A stretch of DNA of 9,615 nt from M3007 sp038246345 (GTDB taxonomy: Bacteria; Bacteroidota; Bacteroidia; Chitinophagales; Saprospiraceae), in the NCBI GenBank assembly GCA_038246345.1, contig JBBRWA010000241.1, forward strand, positions 1 to 9,615, read 5' to 3'. A model generated the notes under the pieces. It was not told where the DNA came from, searched no databases, and saw only the letters and a list, made by a program, of their open reading frames with translations. Positions 1-7,188 of the stretch are shown piece by piece; position 1 is the first letter of the stretch, and each line of letters opens with the position of its first letter. The position numbers were made by a program, and so were the translations under genes.

Positions 1-348
1 CCTTGAACAGGTACAAGGTCGTCCCGTCAACCCCTTTTAGGAAAATGCCTTTCCACCGCAACAAACCTTTTGGGGAAGCATACACCAAGGATATAAAATG
101 ACGGTGCCAATCCTTAAACAAACACCACAGAACCCTATAACTGGCCTTGCTCAATGCCCCCTTCGTGCAAGGGAGTTTCCCATAGCTAGCAAAATATTCA
201 TCCAGCTCGATACTCAAAGAACGCTTGGATTGCGAAGCTAGAAAAAACACAATTTGTCTAAACTTAATACACGCCGACGCGTGAAAGACTTAGCGCTTAA
301 CAGATACTTCTCCGGTGAATTCAAGGCTTCCTGGAGAAAGGATTTCAT
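1..348 (-). CDS. IS4-like transposase, N-terminal part, frameshifted, runs off left edge
   Basis: A DDE transposase that would cut and paste its own insertion sequence. From the ATG at 346-348 the first frame gives 36 residues (MKSFLQEALNSPEK..., then SFTRRRVLSLDKLCFF) and stops at TAG 238-240. The -1 frame continues without a stop to base 1 (LASQSKRSLSIELDEYF..., then KGIFLKGVDGTTLYLFK). The joined product, about 116 residues so far, reads as one protein. A basic TRRR-L-SLDKL segment followed by K-SL-IELDEYF is typical of IS4-type N-termini, and the VDGTT segment fits the first catalytic Asp of the DDE fold. The frame break sits on the heptamer T TTT TTC (247 down to 241). It is either programmed -1 frameshifting or loss of one T from a homopolymer, which would make this a pseudogene or a sequencing error. 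The catalytic core beyond the first Asp is not visible. Confidence 0.65.
241..247 (-). other. T TTT TTC slippery heptamer followed by a stop codon
   Basis: On the minus strand the transposase frame reads TGT TTT TTC TAG. T TTT TTC has the X XXY YYZ form that allows tandem -1 slippage, and the zero-frame stop follows immediately. After slippage the next codon is CTA and the transposase frame stays open to the window edge. I saw no obvious downstream stimulatory hairpin, so a one-base deletion in a T7 run is equally consistent. Confidence 0.45.
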
Positions 349-416
349 GCCTTCCAATATACGTGTTAATTTTGTTGCCAAGGCGGGTGTGTGTAAGTGG
401 TTGATTTATTCCAACT

Positions 417-424
417 CAAATTTA
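417..424 (-). promoter_or_regulatory. Candidate -7 element for the transposase
   Basis: The minus strand reads TAAATTTG, a perfect TAnnTTTG match, about 69 bases upstream of the transposase ATG. No TTTG-type -33 element is seen at the usual spacing, and the region is AT-rich, so a chance match is possible. Confidence 0.3.
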
Positions 425-458
425 CGCACTTATCACACTCGCTTTTTTCCTTAAGTCA

Positions 459-480
459 ACGGCATTGGCATAAATGCCGT
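459..480. repeat. Perfect 8-bp palindrome with 6-base loop
   Basis: ACGGCATT at 459-466 is the exact reverse complement of AATGCCGT at 473-480, separated by GGCATA. A shorter alternative stem (GGCAT/ATGCC, 467-478) overlaps it. No T-tract follows on either strand, so it does not look like an intrinsic terminator. It lies between the transposase start and the glgP 3' repeat array, so it could belong to the insertion sequence end or to its target site. Confidence 0.5.
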
Positions 481-532
481 GCTACCGATAAATCGCGTTG
501 AGGCAATCCAGTACTGCATTAAGGACAAGCCC

Positions 533-588
533 TACATTCCGCATTCCAAAATCCGCATTCCGCATTCCGAATTCCAAAATCCGCACTC
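533..588 (-). repeat. Array of eight 7-bp repeats directly after the glgP stop
   Basis: Read on the minus strand from 588 downward, the sequence divides into eight heptads: GAGTGCG, GATTTTG, GAATTCG, GAATGCG, GAATGCG, GATTTTG, GAATGCG, GAATGTA. The array starts at the base after the glgP TAG (589-591). Each unit keeps a G at position 1, A at position 2 and, apart from the last, G at position 7, while the middle varies. It does not fold back on itself. Its period matches the repeats downstream of the pseudouridine synthase gene at 6021-6055, although the unit differs. Confidence 0.75.
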
Positions 589-3150
589 CTACAGCCACCG
601 TACCAGCCCAAAATCCTGCCGATGCGGCAACAACTTATGCTTCGGGAACACCCGGAAACCATACTCAAACACGCCAGCCGTGCTGGGATTGAAACTGCAT
701 TCGTAGGTTGCTTCTGCTCCGTGACTGTCTTTAAGCGTCATTTCATGGGTATAAATCAGCTCCATTTCCTCTTCCGATATTCTTTTGTAAAACACCACTT
801 CCACACCGAGGTCGGCGGGTGACAGGTCTTGCAGGTGCAAGCGAGCGCTGGCTTCAAAAGCTGAACCCAGCGGAAGCGATCGGTTAAAAGTGTCCGGGGC
901 TTGCAAATCAATGAGTTCGATGGCTTTCCAGGCGTTTTTCACCCTGGCTTTCCACACGGTCAACTCGCGTACTTCCTTGAAATTATCACGAAGCAGGTGC
1001 TGGCTGCGTTCCCAGAGTTTCCCATAAAAACGAGACTGGTAGTCGTCCAGCATGCGTCCCATGACGAATTCGGGGGCTATTTCTGCAATGGTATTTTTTA
1101 TATGCTGCACCCAGCTTTCACTCACGCCGTTTTTATCCTGATCGTAATAGCCTGGAACGATTTCGTTTTCGAGCAGGTTGTAAATTGTTTCTGCGTCCAG
1201 CTCGTTTTGCAAATTGGCGTCTTCATACGTGTCAAGCTCTGGCAAGGCCCATCCTGCACCTGGTTTATAGCCTTCACACCACCAGCCGTCGAGCACGGAG
1301 AAGTTCATGACACCATTCATCACGGCTTTCATGCCACTGGTTCCGGAGGCTTCCTTGGGCCGTGTGGGGTTGTTGAGCCATACATCCACCCCCTGCGTGA
1401 GCAGCTTGGCCATTTCCATGCTGTAATTTTCCAGGAAAATAACCTTACCCCGGAAAAGCGGGTTTTTGGTGATGTTATAGATAAGGCGTATAAACTCCTG
1501 ACCTCCCTTGTCGGCAGGGTGTGCTTTACCGGCAAACAGGAAAATCACCGGTTTGCTGGGGTTGTTCACAATTTCGGCCAGTCGGGCTTCATTGGAAAAG
1601 AGCAGCGTGGCGCGTTTGTACGTGGCAAAGCGGCGTGCAAAACCAAAAACCAGGGCACCATCTTTGATTGCGTTCACCATTTCAAAGGTGCTGCGCGGGT
1701 TTTCACCACGGCGCATCAGGTCATCGGCGAGGTGTTTGCGCACCCAATCGAGCAGGCGTTTTTTCAGCAAGCGCCGGATGTCCATGATTTCAGCAGCAGG
1801 AACCTTTTGAATTTTTTGCCAAATTTTCTTGTCCGATTGCTGTTGCAATATTCCTTCCCCTAATTTTTTCTGGTAAAAATCTAGCCACTCACCGGCGACC
1901 CATGTGGGGAAGTGAACGCTGTTGGTCACGTATCCAATATGGCTTTCGGTGTGGTGGTAATCGGGGTTGAGCTCGCGGAACATTTTCTGGCTCACGGCCC
2001 CGTGGAGTCGACTAACGCCATTTACTTCCTGGGAAGTACGGATGGCGAGGTGGCTCACATTGAAAAGCTCGTCATGGTTTTCCTGATGCATCCTGCCAAG
2101 GCCCATCAAGTCGTCCCATGAAACATCGAGCGCATAGGTATACTCGAAAATATACTCCTTCAGCATGGTCTCCGAAAAAGTATCGTGACCAGCTGGAACA
2201 GGGGTATGCGTGGTGAAAAGTTGGGTGGTACGCACGGCTTCGAGGGCCTCGGGATACGACAAACCTTGCTCTTTCATGTAGTTGCGCAAGCGTTCCAAGC
2301 CAAGGAACGCGGCGTGGCCTTCATTGAGGTGGAAAAGGTCTGGTTCAATTTTCATGGCCTTGACAGCCCTTAACCCGCCGATGCCGAGCAGCAGCTCTTG
2401 CTTCAGGCGGTGTTCATTGTTGCCACCGTAGAGTTGGTGCGTAATGCTGCGATCTTCCCAGGCATTATCATCAATATCGGTATCGAGCAGGTACAGCGGC
2501 ATCCTGCCCACTGGCAGCACCCACACTTTTGCCCATACGGTGCGACCACTGAGGTTGACGTGGATTTTTATCCATTCGCCGCGCTCGTCGCGCACAGGTT
2601 GAATGGGAAGTTGGGTGAATTTAGCGGGTTCTGTGGTATGAATTTGCTCGCCACTCATGGAAAGACCCTGCTGAAAGTAACCGTAGCGGTACAGCATGCC
2701 GACTGCAATAAAATTGGCATTGCGGTCACTAATTTCCTTTAAATAATCTCCAGCGAGTACCCCGAGGCCACCCGAGTACAGTCGTAAGGACTGATGTAAG
2801 CCGTATTCCATGCAGAAATAAGCGATTTGGGGTTGCTTTTTTTTCGGGGCTTCATTCAAATAAGCGTGAAATCGGGCATGCACCTGCTTCATTTTAGCAA
2901 CAAATTGCTTGTCGGCAATTAATGCCTGCGCTTTCTCCGTGCTCAACTCATCGAGCAAAGCAAGCGGGTTGTAATGATGCGCTTCAAATGCCTGTGCATC
3001 AATATTTTTGAATAATTCGATCGCTTCGTGATCCCAAGACCACCAAAGATTTTGGGCTAACTCAGCGAGAGGACTGAGGGTTTCAGGAAGTTTGGGTTCA
3101 ATAAAAATGCGCTTGAGTTTTGCGCTCTTTTGGGTTAGACTGCCCACCAT
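589..3150 (-). CDS. glgP: Alpha-glucan (glycogen) phosphorylase, GT35 family
   Basis: Releases glucose-1-phosphate from the ends of glycogen-like alpha-1,4-glucans using phosphate and pyridoxal phosphate, in the cytoplasm. The 853-residue protein is of the alpha-glucan phosphorylase type with a DUF3417-like N-terminal region (about residues 20-120, with the NLWWSWDHEAIELF motif). The GT35 catalytic region follows, with GGLGVLAGDYLKE and HLNEGHAAF. The cofactor motif EASGTSGMKAVMNG places the PLP-binding lysine at K608. A C-terminal region of about 130 residues follows the catalytic part. Length is normal for this subgroup. The start MVGSLTQ is chosen because it leads straight into the conserved N-terminus. 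No Shine-Dalgarno sequence is seen, as usual in Bacteroidota. It stands alone, with a promoter-like element at 3231-3238 and a 7-bp repeat array at its 3' end. No other glycogen genes are in the window. Confidence 0.95.
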   Translation of the reverse strand: MVGSLTQKSAKLKRIFIEPKLPETLSPLAELAQNLWWSWDHEAIELFKNIDAQAFEAHHYNPLALLDELSTEKAQALIADKQFVAKMKQVHARFHAYLNEAPKKKQPQIAYFCMEYGLHQSLRLYSGGLGVLAGDYLKEISDRNANFIAVGMLYRYGYFQQGLSMSGEQIHTTEPAKFTQLPIQPVRDERGEWIKIHVNLSGRTVWAKVWVLPVGRMPLYLLDTDIDDNAWEDRSITHQLYGGNNEHRLKQELLLGIGGLRAVKAMKIEPDLFHLNEGHAAFLGLERLRNYMKEQGLSYPEALEAVRTTQLFTTHTPVPAGHDTFSETMLKEYIFEYTYALDVSWDDLMGLGRMHQENHDELFNVSHLAIRTSQEVNGVSRLHGAVSQKMFRELNPDYHHTESHIGYVTNSVHFPTWVAGEWLDFYQKKLGEGILQQQSDKKIWQKIQKVPAAEIMDIRRLLKKRLLDWVRKHLADDLMRRGENPRSTFEMVNAIKDGALVFGFARRFATYKRATLLFSNEARLAEIVNNPSKPVIFLFAGKAHPADKGGQEFIRLIYNITKNPLFRGKVIFLENYSMEMAKLLTQGVDVWLNNPTRPKEASGTSGMKAVMNGVMNFSVLDGWWCEGYKPGAGWALPELDTYEDANLQNELDAETIYNLLENEIVPGYYDQDKNGVSESWVQHIKNTIAEIAPEFVMGRMLDDYQSRFYGKLWERSQHLLRDNFKEVRELTVWKARVKNAWKAIELIDLQAPDTFNRSLPLGSAFEASARLHLQDLSPADLGVEVVFYKRISEEEMELIYTHEMTLKDSHGAEATYECSFNPSTAGVFEYGFRVFPKHKLLPHRQDFGLVRWL

Positions 3151-3230
3151 ATTGTTGTAAAATTTGACTTGCGATGTAAAAAAACTTCATGTTACAGGGG
3201 ATTTTAGCCCAAAAACAGAAAATGAAGCTG

Positions 3231-3238
3231 CAAAGGTA
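3231..3238 (-). promoter_or_regulatory. -7 promoter element for glgP
   Basis: The minus strand reads TACCTTTG followed by CAGC, a perfect TAnnTTTG match in the form most often seen in Bacteroidota. It lies 80 bases upstream of the glgP ATG. A TTTG lies upstream but too close to serve as a normal -33 element. The rest of the 177-base gap between glgP and the next gene shows no gene and no convincing terminator. Confidence 0.6.
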
Positions 3239-3327
3239 AGCAGTCTGACAAACTTCGTGTTAAAAAGACCATATCCACCCTTTTACATTTTGTTAGATTC
3301 TTTGAAACGGACAATCAAACTACCGTA

Positions 3328-5211
3328 CTAACTTTTGATAAAAGCAATAGCTGCCCGCTCTTGCCCACTTTGTGCCATCAGGAAATATTTCCCAGTGGGT
3401 AAATGTTGCAATTGCAGCTGCGTTTCAAAGTCTTTTTCCACGCTGAAAGTCCATTGCTGTCCCAGAGATTGCATGTTGGCTGAAAAAAGTTCAACGTGTA
3501 CGTCGCCGGATTGGGCAGCATGGATTTTTAGGGTGCTTTGGTCTTGGACCAAGTTGGGTTGCATTGCCAATTGAAGCCCGCTGCGTTCAATGACGCACGA
3601 CACCCAATCGATAAGTTTAAATTTGCCATCAAGATCGATTTGTTTCAGCCTGAAATAATGCACGCCCGGTTTCAGGGTTTTGCTCCGAAAGGAATATTTG
3701 CCCGCTATTTCTCCGTTTCCCTTCTCGTAACCAATTGGCTCCCAAGACAATGCATCCGAGGCATATTGAACCTCAAACCCGGCATTGTTAACCTCCGTGG
3801 CAGTTTCCCAGCGGAGCAACGCCGTGTAATCTTCGGCCTGCACCTCAAATTTGGTCAGCTCTACTGGCAGTGGGATTTGGGCCAGGGTGAAATCCTGGAT
3901 CACCAACTGACCAGTACCAAGGTCGACCACAAAGTCTTGGGGAAAATAACCTTGTTTACTGGCACGTGTGGTGTATGTACCAGGGGTTAATAATCCCATT
4001 TTGTATTCCCCAATGTTGTTTACAGTTTCCAGGCTGCTTGTGTTCAGTATTTCCACCTTTGCATTGGTAAGCGGGTTGCCAGCAGTATTGCGAACTGTAC
4101 CTTCCAAATAACAGCCCCGCACATAATTGGCAGAAAAAATCATCAACTCACCATTATGCGTGTTAAGTTTTCGAATGTTAGAAGCGATGATGGTGCCAGA
4201 AGGGAAATATGGGTACACTCCCCAACAGCCTTCGAATCCATTGCCCGAATCATTGGGATAAGTATCATAGTTGCCTACCTGGACCATGTTGGCCGGGCGG
4301 TCAACATCCACGATGGTAAAACCATCTTTGTACCAGGAGGTTACTGCATAATTGTTGGTAATGTAGGTATTGTGCGCAATGACCCCAGAACCTGGATTGC
4401 TCCTGATCCGATCCAGTTCCCGAATATTACTGGTATTGGAAATGTCGTAGGAGGTTAAAAAAGACCCGGTCACCTCATCGGTGGTAAAAAGGGTACTCCC
4501 GGAAAGCCAGGTATTGTGGGTGAAAGCGCCGGGAGTAGGCTGGGTGGCAATCACCACCGGGCTGGATTTATTGGTGAAGTCGACAATAGAAAACTGCCCG
4601 GCATAGATATGCCCAGCGTACATAAAATTATCGTCAGCATAGCCATCGTGGGCATAGGCAAGTGCGGCGAGTCTGCCAGCATAAGTCGGGTTGTAGGGGT
4701 CGGTTTCCAGGTTAATGACGACAGGTCGGCCAAGGTTTATATTGCTCCCATAGACATACAGAAACCCAGCGGTTACGTCTACGTGCAGGGCATGGCCTTT
4801 GGTCATGTCGCCAAAACCAGGCACATTACAAAAGTAGTTATAGGTTGAAGGGTTGTTGTTTGGAAGGTTGCTCAAATCAATAATTTGAACGCCGCTACCG
4901 CCTTCCGACACTACATAAGCATAATTTTCGTAGGTTTTTATTTCCCGCCAATCGCTGAGTGGGCCTGCTATGGTAGTAATGGTTACAGGCGCGGAAGGGT
5001 TGGAAATATCAATGATGGTCGTACCTTGAAAACCGCCAACAAGGGCGTATTCTGCGCCGCTGGAGGACGTGTAGCCCCATACATTCGAAAGCCGTTGGTT
5101 GCTAAAAGTAACCGTCGACAGGTGCGTTACATTGGTTTGTGCCAACACTGTTGTCGCAGTAAACAAGCAGGCAAAAAAGGGAAGGCGCGTAAATAACTTT
5201 TTCATGTTCAT
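3328..5211 (-). CDS. Secreted choice-of-anchor B / LVIVD-repeat protein with T9SS sorting domain
   Basis: An exported protein of unknown substrate. Residues 1-25 form a signal peptide (MNMKKLFTRLPFFACLFTATTVLAQ without its last residues as the mature part). About residues 30-365 contain repeats of the form WGYTSSSGAEYALVG...GTTIIDISNP and VQIIDLSN, typical of LVIVD/choice-of-anchor B proteins, which probably form a beta-propeller. About 365-445 is a carboxypeptidase-regulatory-like domain (LEGTVRNTAGNPLTNAKVEI, GEYKMGLLTPGTYT). About 448-545 is a fibronectin-III-like stretch (LPVELTKFEVQ, LRWETATEVNNAGFEVQ, HYFRLKQIDLDGKF). The last 80 or so residues look like a T9SS type A sorting domain (LPTGKYFLMAQSGQERAAIAFIKS), so it is probably exported by T9SS and held at the surface or released. 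ATG 5209-5211 is used; Met3 is an alternative start. Function beyond surface display or adhesion cannot be assigned. Confidence 0.88.
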   Translation of the reverse strand: MNMKKLFTRLPFFACLFTATTVLAQTNVTHLSTVTFSNQRLSNVWGYTSSSGAEYALVGGFQGTTIIDISNPSAPVTITTIAGPLSDWREIKTYENYAYVVSEGGSGVQIIDLSNLPNNNPSTYNYFCNVPGFGDMTKGHALHVDVTAGFLYVYGSNINLGRPVVINLETDPYNPTYAGRLAALAYAHDGYADDNFMYAGHIYAGQFSIVDFTNKSSPVVIATQPTPGAFTHNTWLSGSTLFTTDEVTGSFLTSYDISNTSNIRELDRIRSNPGSGVIAHNTYITNNYAVTSWYKDGFTIVDVDRPANMVQVGNYDTYPNDSGNGFEGCWGVYPYFPSGTIIASNIRKLNTHNGELMIFSANYVRGCYLEGTVRNTAGNPLTNAKVEILNTSSLETVNNIGEYKMGLLTPGTYTTRASKQGYFPQDFVVDLGTGQLVIQDFTLAQIPLPVELTKFEVQAEDYTALLRWETATEVNNAGFEVQYASDALSWEPIGYEKGNGEIAGKYSFRSKTLKPGVHYFRLKQIDLDGKFKLIDWVSCVIERSGLQLAMQPNLVQDQSTLKIHAAQSGDVHVELFSANMQSLGQQWTFSVEKDFETQLQLQHLPTGKYFLMAQSGQERAAIAFIKS

Positions 5212-5250
5212 GAATTTGGATAGACATCAGCGCTTTCTGGAGAGCAAATG

Positions 5251-5258
5251 CAAAACTA
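5251..5258 (-). promoter_or_regulatory. -7 promoter element for the secreted protein gene
   Basis: The minus strand reads TAGTTTTG, a perfect TAnnTTTG match, about 40 bases before the start codon. The nearest upstream TTG is 25 bases away, longer than usual. In the divergent gap 5212-5351 I found no equally good match facing the pseudouridine synthase gene; AATATTTG around 5285-5292 differs at the first base. Confidence 0.5.
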
Positions 5259-5351
5259 TTTTAATTTTATGAGTAAATTTTAACAATATTTGGCGTTTAG
5301 CGACAAACCTTTGACCTTGAATCAAAAAGTTTCCATTCCACACCCATATCC

Positions 5352-6011
5352 ATGCAGATTATTTTTGAAGATTATTACCTCCTTGTCCTAAACAAACCTG
5401 CGGGCCTTTCCACCGAAAGTGGCACCCATAAGCACCCTTCGGCAGAAACGGAGGCACTGATGTATTTTACCAATAGCCTGAATGAAAATTCCAGTTCCAA
5501 GCGACTGAAACCTACACCCTACCTCCGTTCCGTGCATCGGCTCGACCGCGCTTCCAGTGGTGTGCTGGTTTTTGCCAAGACAAAAGCTGCGCTCACCCAC
5601 CTGATGGGGCAATTTGAACGCAGGGAGACGGAAAAAACATACCGTACAGTAGTGGAAAAAGCTCCTGCCGCCGAAACCGGAACACTGAAACATTTCCTGA
5701 AAAAATCGGAAGACGGCAAGAGAGCCATCATTGCCGACACGCAAGTAAAAGGCAGTCAGCCCTGTGAGCTTTCTTATACGGTGTTGAAAATGATCGGCAA
5801 GCAAGCTGAATTGGAAATTCGCCCGGTCACAGGCCGCTTTCACCAAATCCGCGCCCAACTGGCCCATATCGGCTGCCCGGTCGTGGGCGATGTGGCTTAT
5901 GGTGGGAAACCATTGAAAGAGCATGAGATAATGCTGCATGCGGAGCGATTGAAAATTGTGCATCCGAAGACGGAGGAGAGCATTGTGTTCGAGGTTGCGC
6001 CCGCATGGTAA
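5352..6011 (+). CDS. RluA-family pseudouridine synthase
   Basis: Converts specific uridines in rRNA or tRNA to pseudouridine in the cytoplasm. The 219-residue protein has the family core only and no N-terminal S4 RNA-binding domain, so it resembles the short RluA/TruC-type members. Motif I is YYLLVLNKPAGLSTE (8-22). Motif II is HRLDRASSGVLVFAKT (62-77), with D65 as the catalytic aspartate. Motif III is RPVTGRFHQIRAQLAHIG (157-174), followed by CPVVGDVAYGG. The exact target nucleotide cannot be told from the sequence. ATG 5352 is chosen because it directly precedes the conserved IIFEDYYLLVLNKP segment. The gene is divergent from the secreted-protein gene, and a large hairpin begins within about 5-10 bases of its stop codon. 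Confidence 0.93.
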   Translation: MQIIFEDYYLLVLNKPAGLSTESGTHKHPSAETEALMYFTNSLNENSSSKRLKPTPYLRSVHRLDRASSGVLVFAKTKAALTHLMGQFERRETEKTYRTVVEKAPAAETGTLKHFLKKSEDGKRAIIADTQVKGSQPCELSYTVLKMIGKQAELEIRPVTGRFHQIRAQLAHIGCPVVGDVAYGGKPLKEHEIMLHAERLKIVHPKTEESIVFEVAPAW

Positions 6012-6015
6012 AAAA

Positions 6016-6146
6016 AGGGAGGTTTCGGGTTTCAGGTTTCAAGGTTTCAGGTTTACGCGATTTGTTGTAAATTTGAGATACAGTTTCAAAGCAACCAGAG
6101 ATCGTGTAAACCTGAAACTTTGAAACCTGAAACCTGAAACCTTTTT
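6016..6146 (+). terminator. Long heptad-built inverted repeat, probable terminator hairpin
   Basis: The arm at 6020-6061 and the reverse complement of 6101-6142 match at 39 of 42 positions. The three differences (6027, 6043, 6057) all become G-U pairs in plus-strand RNA, so the transcript could form an uninterrupted 42-pair stem around a 39-base loop. A few more A-U and G-U pairs reach 6016/6146. A T-rich run (6142-6146 and 6150-6154) follows the stem. Its place right after the pseudouridine synthase stop fits a transcription terminator. The arms are built from 7-bp units (GGTTTCG, GGTTTCA). Because TA dinucleotides flank it (6009-6010 and 6148-6149), a small non-autonomous transposable element is a second possibility. 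Confidence 0.6.
6021..6055 (+). repeat. 7-bp repeats (GGTTTCA units) in the hairpin arm
   Basis: Units are GGTTTCG (6021-6027), GGTTTCA (6028-6034), GGTTTCA (6035-6041), one extra A, GGTTTCA (6043-6049) and GGTTTA (6050-6055). The same units occur in reverse complement on the other arm (about 6107-6142). The period is the same as in the array downstream of glgP. Confidence 0.7.
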
Positions 6147-6147
6147 C

Positions 6148-6155
6148 TATTTTTG
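6148..6155 (+). promoter_or_regulatory. -7 promoter element for the MoxR-CHAT-vWA cluster
   Basis: TATTTTTG is a perfect TAnnTTTG match 34 bases before the MoxR ATG and would give a short leader. It sits inside the T-rich tail of the preceding hairpin, so terminator and promoter are packed together. A TTTG at 6119-6122 lies 25 bases upstream, within the hairpin arm, longer than the usual spacing. Confidence 0.45.
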
Positions 6156-6189
6156 CCCTAAACAATCAGCATCTAAGGCCAAATTTTAC

Positions 6190-7161
6190 ATGAACGAAAA
6201 CATCTATTTCCCCGACCCTGGGCTGCGTGCGGCGGTGGAAGTCGCCCGCGACCTGCACATGCCCTTGTTGGTGACGGGCGAGCCTGGCACCGGAAAAACC
6301 GAACTTGCCAAATGGATTGCAGGCGCTGAAATGCTCAACAGCGGCATCGTGCACCGTTTCGATACCAAGACCACTTCCCAGGCCAAGGACTTGTTTTACC
6401 GATACGATGCTATTCGGCACTTCGGCAGCCGGGCGGAAATATCCAATCCTTTGAATTTTATTACGTTCGAAGCCATGGGCAAGGCCATTTTACAGGCCAA
6501 AGAAGGGGCTTCGCGGACAGTAGTGCTGGTGGATGAAATAGACAAAGCGCCCCGCGATTTTCCCAACGATGTGCTGTTTCAATTTGAACAATTTGCATTT
6601 CGGGTGGAAGAAGCTACGCGGAAAGACTTCGAAGGCTTCGACTTTTCGACCCATTTTGGCCGAAAAAACATAGACCTGGATGCCAACGACAACATTCGCT
6701 TGCCGCGCCAGGCTAAGAATGAAAAGGCTGCCATCGAGCCGCCATTCCTGCTGCTCACGAGCAATTCGGAGAAAAACCTTCCCGATGCTTTTTTGCGCCG
6801 CTGTGTGTTCTACCACATCCCTTTCCCCAACAAAGAAGATTTGAAAAAGATCCTGCGGGCCAAAGCCAAAGTCAGCGCCAGCTACCTCAAACACCTGGAT
6901 GCTGTGGTGGATTTTTTCCGGAACTTGCGCGAAATGGGCCCGATCAAAAAACCCGCTACGGCGGAACTGATAAAATGGATGGAAAGCCTGGAGCGCCGGA
7001 AAGTGGATTGGGACAAGCTGCTGCAGGAAAGAAAAAAAGAGAAGCCCGACGCTGCGGTGTTCCAGGATTTATGGGATACCATGCCTGTTTTGCTGAAAAA
7101 CAAGGAAGATTTAGAGAAATTGGGCAAATCCTTGCCTGTGCAACCTTCGGAAAACGCCTAA
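6190..7161 (+). CDS. MoxR-type AAA+ ATPase of a predicted conflict system
   Basis: A cytoplasmic ATP-driven remodelling ATPase; MoxR proteins typically act on vWA-domain partners encoded next door. In the 323 residues, Walker A is GEPGTGKT (30-37, K36), Walker B is VVLVDEID (111-118, D115 and E116), sensor 1 is TSNSEKNLPDAFLRRC with N192, and R203/R204 are arginine-finger candidates. The N-terminus (YFPDPGLRAAVEVARDLHMPLLVTGEPG) is the usual MoxR opening, so the ATG at 6190 gives a full-length protein. A charged stretch at about 140-183 separates Walker B from sensor 1. The C-terminus is short, lysine-rich and ends in a Glu/Lys-rich helical tail. It is followed after 27 bases by the CHAT gene, which suggests an operon. 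All key ATPase residues are present, so it should be active. Confidence 0.9.
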   Translation: MNENIYFPDPGLRAAVEVARDLHMPLLVTGEPGTGKTELAKWIAGAEMLNSGIVHRFDTKTTSQAKDLFYRYDAIRHFGSRAEISNPLNFITFEAMGKAILQAKEGASRTVVLVDEIDKAPRDFPNDVLFQFEQFAFRVEEATRKDFEGFDFSTHFGRKNIDLDANDNIRLPRQAKNEKAAIEPPFLLLTSNSEKNLPDAFLRRCVFYHIPFPNKEDLKKILRAKAKVSASYLKHLDAVVDFFRNLREMGPIKKPATAELIKWMESLERRKVDWDKLLQERKKEKPDAAVFQDLWDTMPVLLKNKEDLEKLGKSLPVQPSENA

Positions 7162-7188
7162 CCAACACCCGCGCCAAATACCCTTACC

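Larger units (their letters stand above)
1..480 (-). mobile_element. Partial IS4-like insertion sequence, one end only
   Basis: The left edge holds the beginning of a transposase gene reading leftward, so this is one end of an insertion sequence whose rest is outside the window. The transposase start is at 348, so the element's terminal inverted repeat and target duplication must lie somewhere between 349 and about 532, where the 7-bp repeat array begins. A palindrome at 459-480 is the best visible landmark, but I cannot show that it is the element end because the other terminus is not in view. The right boundary given is therefore a guess. The family call comes only from the N-terminal part of the transposase. 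Confidence 0.45.

Noticed and set aside
533..588. Heptad array read as a CRISPR array
   Set aside because: Units are 7 bp and contiguous with no spacers, and no cas genes are present.
254..706. Small plus-strand frames near the left end
   Set aside because: They are antisense to the transposase start or run through the heptad array and the glgP 3' end; no start signals or recognisable products.
901..1863. Long plus-strand open frame of 320 codons opposite glgP
   Set aside because: It lies wholly antisense to a well-supported phosphorylase whose motifs are intact; its translation shows no recognisable domain, and the codon pattern explains the lack of stops.
3251..3327. Intrinsic terminator after the secreted-protein gene
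   Set aside because: Only a weak AAAAG/CTTTT pairing is seen; no stable stem with a T-tract.
5388..5963. Minus-strand open frame of 191 codons opposite the pseudouridine synthase gene
   Set aside because: Antisense shadow; the plus strand carries all RluA motifs.
5827..6165. Minus-strand frame of 112 codons spanning the hairpin
   Set aside because: Its N-terminal half is a translation of the heptad inverted repeat and the rest is antisense to the pseudouridine synthase gene.
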